Positions 47,255 through 57,740 of a stretch of DNA of 64,000 bases are shown one piece after another. A program made the position numbers and the translations under genes. The stretch's first letter is position 1. Every line of letters begins with the position of its first letter. Origin of the DNA: Ricinus communis (lineage: Eukaryota; Streptophyta; Magnoliopsida; Malpighiales; Euphorbiaceae). The notes under the pieces are model-generated. The model was not told the DNA's origin, searched no databases, and saw nothing but the letters and a program-made list of their open reading frames with translations. Location of the stretch: the NCBI RefSeq assembly GCF_019578655.1, contig NC_063261.1, positions 4,596,446 through 4,660,445 on the forward strand, read 5' to 3'.

Positions 47255-47431
47255 AGGTATTATTTTGTGGATGCAAAGTACACAAATGGTTTTGGTTTTT
47301 TAGCTCCTTACCGAGGGATGCATTATCATCTTAATTTGTAGAGAGGATACACATTAATAAATTATAAGGAGCTATTTAATTTTGGACATAAGAAGATGGT
47401 GGGTTTCACAATAGATGATATTGTGAAATGA
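47255..47431 (+). pseudogene. PIF/Harbinger transposase, C-terminal remnant
   Basis: The plus-strand frame reads RYYFVDAKYTNGFGFLAPYR, then GMHYHLN, a stop, and YKELFNFGHKKM. This is the conserved DDE_Tnp_4 (PF13359) tail: YY.vDagY....gfl.PYrg.rYHl...........ElFN.rHs. It includes the Asp of VDA. The rest of the transposase upstream is not recognisable. It is decayed. Confidence 0.7.
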
Positions 47432-47741
47432 AATGAATATCTTAAGTTACATCATGATTACTAATGATTTTTTATTTATGTATGGTAGTTTTATTGCATT
47501 ATGATTTTATTATATATAGATGTTCTTTTATTTTTTTTAAACTGACCATCTATTGTATATTTATCTATGTGATTCTTTTTATACAAGTATAAAAGATGAA
47601 TTCTAGAGTTTTATAGGTGAAATTAATTATCATATACAGTTGTAAAAATTTTGATTGATTATTTACTTTTTTATTGATTCTCATTCTTTTAAATTTTGTT
47701 TAGACATTTCTTAAAGCACATAACTATCAAAATAAATAATA

Positions 47742-48060
47742 AATAATTTGGATGATATTGTCATATTATGCGGGAGCGACAGAGCCACCGAAGATGGTAC
47801 AAAAAAATTTAAAGATGCTACTGAAGCAATGGATCAAGAAGGGAATGAAGTGCAGTTTAATATTAATTTGGAATAGTAAAGATTTCAAGAACGCTATCTC
47901 AAAATTCTAGAAAAAACTAAAAGAGCTAAAAAAGATCCTTTAGCTGATGCAGTCATGGAAATAGCCCACTCATTTAAAGAATATTTGATAAGTAAAAACA
48001 GTATGGTATTTCCTCTTCAAGAGGTAGAGGAGGTTCAACTTGTTGAAGTTGAGTTTGAGA
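47742..48060 (+). pseudogene. Myb/SANT-like protein of a Harbinger element, remnant
   Basis: The frame reads NNLDDIVILCGSDRATEDGT, then KFKDATEAMDQEG, a stop, and RFQERYLKILEKTKRAKK followed by AVMEIAHSFKEYL. The L..I.G.dRAtG......A.ea segment is the region after the Myb/SANT-like domain in plant proteins encoded by PIF/Harbinger transposons and their domesticated relatives. Its position 300 bp after the transposase tail fits the two-gene Harbinger layout. The Myb-like domain itself is missing. At about 48090 copia sequence begins. Confidence 0.55.
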
Positions 48061-48099
48061 ATATTCTCTCACTTAATTATCATCATCATTAATGTCAAG

Positions 48100-49500
48100 C
48101 TTCTCAAAGTCACCTACAAATTTGTCAAGAGAAGTGTACTAGACTCATCAAAGACAACATTCATTGACTCCTCAACTACCATAGACCTTTTGTTAAACAC
48201 TGTATAAGCTTTACTATAGGAGAAATAGCATAGAAATATACCTTCATTAGTTTTGGATGAGAATTTCTTAAGATTGTCCTTAGTGTTTGAGATATAATAC
48301 TTACATCTAAATACTTTTAAATATCAAATTTTAGGGTTTCTTCCATTCCATGGCTCATAAGAAGTTTTGTTCAAAATGGGTCTTTCGAAAACTCTATTTA
48401 TTAAATAACACGATGTATTGATGGCTTCGATTCAAAAGTAAGTGGATAAATTATACTCATGAGCATTGTTCTAGCCATCTCTACAAGTGTTTTGTTTCTC
48501 CTTTTTACAACACCATTTTTATGGTGTTCTAGGAGATGAAAAATCATGAGAAATACCATTTTTATCACAATAGAATTCAAAAGTATTTTCAAATTCTTTT
48601 TCATGATCACTTCTAATTTTGAAAACACAAAATTCATTTTCATTTTGAACTCTTTTTGTAAAATTTTTAAAAGCTTAAAAAGCATTATTCTTATGAGCTA
48701 AGAAACTAAGCCATGTAAACTAGAGTAGTCATCAATAAGGACATATGCATAATATTTTTCTCCTAGACTAGCAACTCTAACAGGGCCAAATAAGTCCTTA
48801 TGAATTAATTGAAGAAGTCTAGATGTACTTATAATATTTTTGACTTTGAAGGAGGCTTTTTGTTGCTTTTCCATTTCGCAAGGTGCATAAGTCTTTTCCT
48901 TTATAAGCTTCACTTTGGGCGATCTAATCATTAACTCATCTTTCTAAGCTTTCTATGTCATAGCCAAGAGTTTTCACTAAAAGAAACAAGACACTCAAAA
49001 GACTCATTAACAATCTTCTGTAAGTTAATTGTGTATATATTGCCAAACCTTTCTCCCCTAAAAAATTTCTTGTCATTTCCTAAGAAGTGACTTGGCAACC
49101 CTTAGGGTCGAAGGTGACCTTGTTACCCTTATCACATAATTGACTTACACTCATTAGGTTATGCTTCAAACCATCAATAAGAAGAACATTATCAATAAGA
49201 GAAGGCTCTTTTTTAGCAATGCAGCCAATGCCTACTACCTTTGGCATTGTTTTCAAAAACCTTTCCTCCATCAATCTTCTTTAAGTGTGAGAAGAAGTTA
49301 ACATTTTCCGGTCATGTGCCTTGAGCAACCACTATCCACATGTCAATCTACTTCTTTCAAGTTTGACTTGAAGCATACCTATAAAAGTGAAATTAAGTTT
49401 CTTTTTTTTAGGTATGCAAATTATTCTGGGTCCTTGAGGGTTAGCCATGAAGGTTTCTCCTAATTGGAGATGTGCCTTCCTAATGTAGCAAAAAATATTT
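48100..49500 (-). pseudogene. Copia protease linker and integrase remnant
   Basis: 49274-49080: VVGIGCIAKKEPSLIDNVLL, then GLKHNLMSVSQLCDKGNKV, the link between protease and GAG-pre-integrase. 48931-48698: CEMEKQQKASFK (zinc-finger end), then IHKDLFGPVRVASLG and YAYVLIDDYSSLHG (integrase core, first catalytic Asp in the DLFGP motif). 48560-48401: HHKNGVVKRRNKTLVEMART, the QNGV..R.NRT segment. Around 48230-48130 the frame has KAYTVFNKRSMVVEES. Frameshifts separate these pieces. Confidence 0.85.
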
Positions 49501-50299
49501 ATATGACCATTCCTCATACAATAGTGACGTTGGAAAATTGGATTGACTTTTCTTTAGTTCAAGCGTCTCTTTACTTGAGGCTTGGGTTCCCACGCACCTT
49601 TAATTTTATTATGCATATAAGGACAAGTTCTAGATGTATGGTTTCTAGCACTTTTTTTATACATGTATGCATGATTAGTTCCTTTTGGTTTAATCTTTGG
49701 AACTTGGAAAGTTTTAGCCTTCTTTTTGGGAGGTGTTGCTTTTGTGTATGCCTTGGCCCTTTTATCAACACCCTCATTGAAGAGGTTTATGGTGTTGAGA
49801 TCTTAATGAATTTAAGAGTAGAAAGAGATGAGGTAGATGATCATGCAGCATTGAAGCCTAATCCATATTTGATCAAAGAAGGCCTTTGAGACACAGTTAA
49901 GGTGTCCAAAGCTTCCTTTCTCTTATGAAATTTTGAGATTGAGCTTCTCAACTCCCCAACCTCCACCTTTAGAATCATTCTCTCTGAAAGACATTTTAAA
50001 GCGGTGTTTGAGATGAGAGTTCATTCAAAGATTTCTTTAAAGTATCATTTGAAGAAGTCAACAAAGAAATTTGCTTTTGAAATTTATTTAAATCTTGCTT
50101 AAATTTGGAGCATTTTTCTTTGTAAACCTTTATTTTTAAATTCATGATTTCAAGTAATTCATCATCATCCATACAATGCAAATCACTATCACAATCAAGA
50201 TCATCACAAGAATGAAATATAAAATATACCTAAATTTGATTCATCCTCTTGTGCCATGAAGTATAGATTGACTACTTCTTCATCTTCATCTTCACTTGA

Positions 50300-51300
50300 T
50301 GAGGAGTCATCTCATGTGGCTTTAAAAGCTTTCCTCTTCTTCTTTTCCTTCTCAAAATTCTTCTTGTTTTTACTCCTGAAGCAATCGGTCTTGAGGTGTC
50401 CTTGCTTCCCACATCCATAACAAGTGAAATCATTTTTCTTTTTCTTGTTTCTCTTGAAATTTGGGTTAGTGTTAGAGTTGGAGAAAGACTTCTTGAAGGG
50501 TCTCTTTTCTTTTCTTCTATTCTTCATGATCTCCTTGACCCTCTTAGAGAGCATTGCTAGTTCTTCATCCTTGTCTTCACTAGATTTAAACCCACTAGAG
50601 CTTTCATTCTCTTGTTGTTTAATGGAGCTCTTGAGAGCCAATGGTTTTCTTCTTGATTCCCTTTCTTTTTCTTGCTCTTCTTTCTTTCTAATAGCCATCT
50701 CATGGTGAGTAACTTCCCAATGAGCTAATCCATATATACTTTTCCAAGTCCTTATTGGCTTCTTCTATATTTACTACTCTTGAACCATAGTCCTTTAGTG
50801 GTAATGCCTTGAGGATCTTGTTGTTGATATCAACAAGCTCAAAGTGCTTACCCAATTTTCGAAGACTGTTGATGATGGTGAGAAGCTAGTTGGTCTTTGG
50901 CTTCATTTTGAAGAGTTCATATTCTACCACAAGTAAATGGATCTTCTTGGATTTGACTTGCTTTATACCTCATGGTAGTTCTTCAACATCTTCTATATCT
51001 TGTAAGCGATTGGGAGGTGTTGAACTCTCAAACATTCCTCTCTAGAGAGTGAGCTAAGAAGGATGATTATTGCTCTTTCATTCTTCATATTGGCTTTCCT
51101 ATGAGCACCACCCATTTATCTATATTAAGTGGAATGTTTACACCATCTTCTTGTTTTGTTGGAAGTTTCTATTCCTTTCTTAGACAATCACACACATCCA
51201 CCATGTCGCTATCCAAGTATATCTCAATCTTGTACATCCAATAGGCATAATCAGATCTATCAAAGTATGGTAGATACCTTTATTGGCCACTGAATCTTTA
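50300..51300 (-). pseudogene. Copia gag with CCHC zinc knuckle
   Basis: The C-terminal part 50698-50312 is open: a Glu/Arg-rich start, a Lys/Asn-rich linker, CYGCGKQGHLKTDC (CX2CX4HX4C knuckle) and a Lys-rich tail. Upstream, broken frames give LLTIINSLRKLGKHFELVDI and ILKALPLKDYGSRVVNIEEA (UBN2-type gag), then LGGAHRK and LSSLSREE. Stops and frameshifts separate the halves. Confidence 0.8.
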
Positions 51301-51333
51301 GCTCACACAATTAAGTTGACTTGTGAGAACCAC

Positions 51334-51345
51334 GCTTTAATACCA
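51334..51345 (-). other. Copia primer binding site
   Basis: The minus strand reads TGGTATTAAAGC, two changes from the initiator-Met site TGGTATCAGAGC. It is next to the LTR end near 51348. Confidence 0.7.
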
Positions 51346-51347
51346 CT

Positions 51348-52430
51348 TGTTTGCCCTTATGAACCAAGAAGGGGAATTGAATTGGTGAATTGCAGGAACG
51401 ATGGAAAATAAAAAATTATTAAAAGAGGTAAAGAATAAGTACAAAAGGGAAGAAAACAAGACTTATAGTGGTTCAGATGTTAATAAACCCTACATCCACT
51501 CTCCAATCTTCAGTTGGGTATTCACTATACTTTCAATCTTTACAAATAGAGTTTTTACAAGCTCACTCCTAGCTTAGTGTTTTTGGGCTCATACTAAACC
51601 TTACAACTTATGTTTTATGGCTCACACACAACCTTCACAAGAGTTTTACCTAGGCTAAATCTCAAATCCAAACCCAATTGTTTTGGTTAACACTCAAACC
51701 TCACTAGATCATTCAAGCTTTTACAACAACCAAGATTGTTAGAAATAATTGCAAGAAAATAGAACTGAATTCACAATAATGTAAGCTTTTGGAGGTTGTT
51801 AATCAACTGTTAATGGCCATTTGATATCATAAAAACCTCAAAGAGCCGTTACTCATATATCCCCAAAAACTCACCAAAGTTTGCTTTAGAATAGTGCACT
51901 AAATGCACTGTCAAAGTGCAATCGCGGTCGTGAAATATGAAAAGCTTCCAACGGATATCTGACATGGCAACAAGGCATTGGTGGCTTTTGAAATGACTGT
52001 TGGCAGTTTCTAATGGTTACTAACTTCTATAAAGTTCGTGATTGCGCCTGCTTATGGTGTGGCACGATTCTTGACTTTGCAAGCCTTTCATCTCTGCCTC
52101 GAAACTTTTGATTTTCATGGTCGCGCCTGACTTGGTGCGGTCGCAATTTTTGATTTTAAGTCTTTAAAACTTTTTCTCCTCAAACATCACATTTTCGCCG
52201 TTGCGCCTGCATAGGATGCTATTATGATTTTAAGGCATATTTAAGTTCTTTGCTTTGATCAAACTGCAACAACAAAACTCAAGGAGACATTAGATCAAGA
52301 TCTCAATTTGTGTGTCAAGATCAAAATTAAAGCCTTGTGCTTTATGACATAGCATTAGGCTAATAACAATAAATACTTAGAACATAAGAACTGGACTCTA
52401 GCATGTGAAACATATGGTAAAAAGGCAACT
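51348..52430 (-). repeat. 5' LTR of the right copia element
   Basis: The U5 side has gtggttcagatgttaataaa and ccctacatccactctcc, the reverse of the SIRE-type end also seen at 20440-20470 and 17250. The 51920-52230 part carries a repeated gcgcctg...ggtcgc motif. The outer end is near 52430 but not exact; the minus strand there reads tttgttttgattttgctaaa, like a SIRE LTR start. Confidence 0.6.
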
Positions 52431-53700
52431 AGACTATAATTTTAGCAAAATCAAAACAAATATGAAATTTAATCATTTATCATACCAAATTAATTAACAT
52501 TCATTTGAATAACAAAAAAAAAAAAACTAAAGATCCTAAACATACTGATGATTAAAAGTACAAACTGGCTAAATAGACATACCCAATCATATAACATATC
52601 AAATAAGGAAACTTAACCTAAAACACAATTGAACAACAATTTTAATTTAAGCAGATTAGAATATCAACGAATCTTAACTATGGTAAAATCGAATTAAAAA
52701 TTCTAAACATGTATATCAGTATTTATCATGGCAAAATCTAACAGATCTAAAACTAATCATGTGAAAATATAGATTTAATCATATCAAATAACAAAAGCAG
52801 TAATCATAAGAATAAAAAGTAAATATGATGGGATGGTTGTGATAGAGAAAGTCTTAGAGTTTTACCGTTTTGTGCAGTCTCTTGAATTTTTTAGGAGGAG
52901 GAGATGCATGTTCAAAACATAGTAGGAACTAGTGTCTTCCAAAGTGTTTAGGTTTTTTGAAAATCACAGTTCGTTCTAGTGTGTATTTGCCAAAAACTTA
53001 CCAATAACGCCAATCCCTTAGCTTAGAGTTCCCTTTTATATTTATAGAAAAGGTGAGGAAACCCTAAGAGCAAGAATCAGTGCCAAGTTAATTATCAATA
53101 ATTAAAATGATTACAAATAATTATTGGTGTATTATATATGTTCCTAACCAATAAATAAAGAGATTTTTTTTTTAAATTCAGATAATATTCAATAAATCAA
53201 ATATAATAATCGATACATAAAAAAACTTTTATACAATATCAATAAAAACCAAGAAAATCTCTTTAAAAAAATAAATATAATACCTACGGGTGTTTAAATT
53301 TCAAAATAATCGATAATTACTTATAAAAATATAGTCTATAGCCGACCGACTAAGTACATAGTCGACCAGCTGTGTGCACAACTGTTTGGCTCTGTGCACA
53401 GTCAATCGACTCTGTGTATAGCCGATTGGCTATACAGGTGGAAGCCATAAAATTCCAATTTAGATCCCATTTTGACTATTCAACTAATTTGGACTCAAAC
53501 TTAACTATTTCAATCGATTTTGGCCTAATTTTGATATTTTTTTTTAAATCTTTGAAAATATTTCACGAAATAACTTTTTGACTCGATCAACGTGCAATCC
53601 TAACTAAGACTTTGAACTTTCATTCCTTTGTATGATTTAGAAAGAACATCAATTTTATCACCGAATTTTCTATAATTCTCTCAATATATAAATTCAAAAA
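52431..53700 (-). repeat. Tat LTR fragment, minus orientation
   Basis: It resembles 6400-7280 in order: an AT-rich actaaa.atctaa part, then gggatggttgtgatagagaa, a TATA stretch (ttttatatttatag, 53035-53048) followed by gaaaccctaag, then a cluster of gccgaccgact/gccgattggct words at 53340-53436. No primer site or coding part is attached. Confidence 0.55.
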
Positions 53701-56700
53701 AATTTATGTTTACAATTAAACCTTATTCTACATACATGTGAAAAAAGAAAGGTGCAAAGAAAATATTATCATTACTAATATCTCTAAACACCGAAAAAAA
53801 TCAGAAAATATTTGTCAAATTGTATATCGTGATATAGAATATCACTTTATGAAGGACAAAAATGACAAAAAATAGTTTTATCTTTTTAACAATTAAGAGG
53901 AAAAAATGTTATACAAAGATACAAATGAACGAGGTTGCTAGAATGTACTTGATGAAAAACGTCAAATGTCATCAATGTATTATTAATATAGTTGTTCATA
54001 AAGTCAAACATTTAATATAAATGGTAGCAAATTAGTTGTTTTTTTATTTTTTAGTTGAAATTTAGTTATTTGATTTTTCTATTTTTTCTTTTTTTATCAA
54101 ATAGTACATATATATGTTCTCTAATTATTTATTATTTATTATTTATTTTCTTATTTAATATTTATTACATTTTGTAAATGAGAATCTTTTTTATCAATTG
54201 ATTCAAATTAATAATTAATAAATAAAGAAATAGATTAAATAATTAGAAAACTTCTAAAAAATATAATGGAGGGACAAATGGTATTTATTAACTAAATAAT
54301 CATAAATCATAAATAGATTAAATAATTAAATTTTTTGAAAATAATAAGATAAGTATAATTCACTAATTAAATAATAAATTATAATAATATATATAAAGAT
54401 TAAATAATCAAAATTTTTTAATAGGACAAGTGAAATTTATTAATTAAATAATAAATAATAGAAGACAATTATTTATTTATTTATTTATTTTTACTTCAAT
54501 ATATACTACTGTTTGTACGAGGATTGTTATTATTTTAATTATAAAATTAAATATACAAATAAAATTTAATAGAATTTTTAATATTTTATAATTATTTATA
54601 ATACTTTTAAAAATAATAATAAATTAGATATTTTTAATTGCATTTTTCAAAAGATTTTAATATTTTAAAATTTACTAGTGCAATAATACAAAAATTATTT
54701 TAAAATACTATCTTTGGACATTTCTATTAATTGATTTTTTGTATTACATAAATTAATATTACAAATGTCGTTGATATTTCTAATTTTTTTATGAGTAGCA
54801 ATAATTAAAAATAACTCATTATTTGATATAATATTAAAAATATTTTTTTAAATTAAAATCATTGACTAATTAGCAAATCAATTTATTTAATTAATATAGT
54901 ATTAGAAACATTAGTAAAAAATATAGCATTAAAAATATAATTATAATATTAAAAATAAGGATTAGAATCTTTGTTTAATTAAAAATATAATATATTAATC
55001 ATTAAAGTAATAGAAAAATTCTAAAATTACAAATAAAATAAAATTCCATTCAATGCGTCAAAAAATTTTGAAAACACATGTCAAAAAAATTTTATGTATT
55101 AAAATTTAATATATATTATTTAACATATAAAATATAAAAATTCATTTGCAACTCAAATGTAATTCCCAATGGATCTCGTTCGGCCGTGCAAGAAAGCTTT
55201 TGAATGGGAAAGAATACAGACATTTAAACCAGAATTGCAGAGTTTTTTTTTCTTTTTCAATGCTTTCCGTCCAAATGCTCCTTCCCTTCATTCTTTGACC
55301 CTTGTCCTAGATTTTTCTTTTCCAAACACCAATTAAAATGTATTGATGGGAAGAAAGATGTTCGAGGGTTGAAGGAATAGCATGTGTTCCTATCTCAAAG
55401 AATAAGATAGTCCTAAGCTGCTATTTATCAAATTCCAACTGACAAACTATAATATGAAACTTTGGGAGAGTTATGAAGCTCTAGTTAACATATGCAACAA
55501 CAATATGATACAGTTCAGTTTTATGCCAATAAAATCAACTATTGAAACAGTTTCTCTCTAACAAGAGGTTATGGAGTAAAAGAGAGAGAGAGACATGGTG
55601 TTCACTATGCATATGACAGTTCCAAAAGAAATTTTACTGTATTGGAATGGAAAGGAATGAGTTGGAGATTAAAAATGAAAAGAGACTTCCCACTGTCTTC
55701 AATATTTACCTTTAATTTTAGTCATGGATGAAATGGGAAACCAAACATAAGAAAACATTACTTCTTGTGACAGTTTCTGCTAATAACAGTTCTAATAGAT
55801 AAAACCTAGGTGAAAGAAGTTAAGTGTAACCCCGTACACACAAGACTGAGGATTCAAGTTAGAGCACATTAATGCAGTAGGTGCAGGATTCAAGTTAGAG
55901 TGCAGTTAAGCAGCAGTGTATAGTTGGCGCACACATGGATTATAGCAAAAGCGGAAAAGAAGTCAATCTCAAACTTAGTACTTGGTTTCAGGCTTTAACT
56001 TGAGCTTGAACATGTCATGTTCTAGAAGACATATAGTGCATATTCAATGAACAGTATAAACCATTTATATAGCATGCCTAGGTTAGTTCTAATGCCTCGA
56101 AAATAACTTAGCAGATATTCCTAAGGATGAGAATTGTAATCAGGATCCGCAACAAAGGTTAATAATCTAAAACTAGTCTAAAATTACCTTCACGGACTTG
56201 AGGTACCGCATAAGAATTTTATCCACTCTAGAAGTCAAAAAGCACTGTCGTGATCTTAGCTTTCTAAGAAGCTACCAAATGAGTTGTTAGATGCTTTAGC
56301 AATTTAGTTTTGTCTAAGAACTAAATCCTCATGAGAATAAAAATGCTAGAAAATCTAGCAATATTTTTCAATGACTTGCGACTCCCACCAACTTTGGTTT
56401 CTTGAGGATAGTGTTAAAGCAACCCCAAGCTCATTGTGAAGATGATTAAACCTTTAATCTCACAAATGGGTTTCAAGGATAACACAGATAAAACTTAACT
56501 TTTGACAACATTAACATAAGCTAAAAGAAGTGAAGTACTACTAAACAAGCCACTATTCACAGCACCCAACTCATTATTACACCAATCCCATCAAGCTTGT
56601 GTTTTTCTTGCTTGGTTTTAACAAAATAAAAATGCAGACCCATAAAAATACAATTTTCTGAAATTGTTAGACATAAATGGTTTGCAAGCATCAGATAAGC

Positions 56701-56859
56701 AACTCAAATTACTTGATCAATAAAACATTGAGTGACAGGGGTGAATAGATATTGAGTGAAAGTTCAAAAGTAAATCTCACGTTACTAATCACTGTTTGGA
56801 GTCTAAAAGAAAACGCATTAAATTAAAAACAAAAAATTAGAATAAATAAAACGAGCTTA
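53701..56859. other. AT-rich intergenic region downstream of OSTC
   Basis: 53.7-55.1 kb is extremely AT-rich with no frame of note; atttatttatttattt runs occur near 54475. 55.1-56.8 kb has a more balanced base composition but shows no gene, RNA or repeat that I can name. The part next to 56859 should include the OSTC 3' untranslated region. Confidence 0.5.
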
Positions 56860-57348
56860 TCACCTAAGATAAGCAGGGATCTTAATACGAATAAAGAGCA
56901 TACTCATAACATAAGCAATAACAATGGAAGAAATCCCAGCAGAAGCATAAGAAACCTTAACAGATTTAGCACGATTTTTATCAAGAGCAAGATCCATAAG
57001 CATAATACCAGTTCCACCAAGAAGAAACATAAACCCAGAAGACAACCCTTCAATTATGTACTGCCCATTGACCCTGCCAGACAAGAAGACGACGGGTCGG
57101 ACAGATCCGGTAGAAGGGTCTTGGGTAGATCCGATACCAGGGGGCTCGACGATGACGTCATAGACGATGCCGGAAACGACCATGAAGTAGGTGAGAAGGA
57201 CGAAGGCAAAGACAGTCGAAGGAGAAGGGAGTGTGAATGTAGGAAGCTTCAGACGGAGCCGAGGTGGGCGGAGGATGGAGTAGGGTATGATTTTCAGGAT
57301 GTGGAAGATTGGATCCACGGGGGAGGTAGGTGCTGCCGCCTCTGCCAT
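56860..57348 (-). CDS. Oligosaccharyltransferase complex subunit OSTC/DC2
   Basis: An uninterrupted 162-residue protein, start and stop present, no intron needed. It is the small OSTC (DC2) subunit of the ER oligosaccharyltransferase, which links the STT3A-type complex to the translocon for co-translational N-glycosylation; plant databases often name it 'oligosaccharyltransferase complex/magnesium transporter family'. It has the family motifs DPIFHILKIIPYSILRPPRL near the start, VSGIVYDVIVEPPGIGSTQD after the first membrane span, SGRVNGQYIIEGLSSGFMF, and a C-terminus ending IRIKIPAYLR. Predicted membrane spans are about residues 43-66, 98-122 and 133-155. Length agrees with plant homologues (about 160-175). 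Only the first dozen residues differ from the usual pattern. The 98-codon plus-strand frame at 57121-57417 is an antisense shadow. Confidence 0.95.
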   Translation of the reverse strand: MAEAAAPTSPVDPIFHILKIIPYSILRPPRLRLKLPTFTLPSPSTVFAFVLLTYFMVVSGIVYDVIVEPPGIGSTQDPSTGSVRPVVFLSGRVNGQYIIEGLSSGFMFLLGGTGIMLMDLALDKNRAKSVKVSYASAGISSIVIAYVMSMLFIRIKIPAYLR

Positions 57349-57740
57349 TCTTTTTGTTTTTTTCGACTCCTCAATCTCACCGATAGTGGTTTCAGGTCAG
57401 TCCTCTTCTCAATATAAGTAGAATTATTTTCTTTTTATTCGGTTTCTCACTTTTTTTTTTCTATTGGGATATTTATAAATTAGATAATTACTATTTGTTT
57501 TCTATATTTTTTATTTTATACTAATTACTTTCTAATATTTAAAAATTATATTTTTTCATCTTTTATATTATAATTTTATATTAAATTTTTTTTATCAGAA
57601 TTCTCGTTAAATAACTGTTAATTAGGTTTGGATTTAGACTATTTGCCCTTTGATCATTGGTATAATATACAAATGGCCTGTGCATCCATTTCCGGATCTA
57701 TATCGATGGAATTACAAAAAATCCTATGGTAAAAGTTATT
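57349..57740. promoter_or_regulatory. OSTC upstream region (inferred promoter)
   Basis: About 390 bp separate the OSTC start codon from the first sequence that resembles a Tat LTR. A T-rich stretch on the plus strand (57420-57600) corresponds to an A-rich 5' flank on the gene's strand. The minus strand reads cttatattgag about 65 bases upstream of the ATG, which could be a TATA-like element. The call rests on position only. Confidence 0.3.

Larger units (their letters stand above)
48090..52430 (-). mobile_element. SIRE-like Ty1/copia element, 3'-truncated
   Basis: On the minus strand: LTR (from 51348 upward), primer site (51345-51334), gag (about 51300-50300), protease/pre-integrase (49300-49080) and integrase (48930-48100). 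It ends inside the integrase C-terminal region at about 48090, against the Harbinger relic. RT, RNase H and the 3' LTR are lost. The gag-PR-INT order before RT is the Ty1/copia order. Confidence 0.8.

Noticed and set aside
56860..57348. Magnesium transporter function for the OSTC gene
   Set aside because: That label comes from a broad database family name; the motifs are those of the OSTC/DC2 subunit of oligosaccharyltransferase.
57121..57417. 98-codon plus-strand open frame
   Set aside because: Antisense to the well-supported OSTC coding sequence; Arg/Asp-rich composition without any domain.
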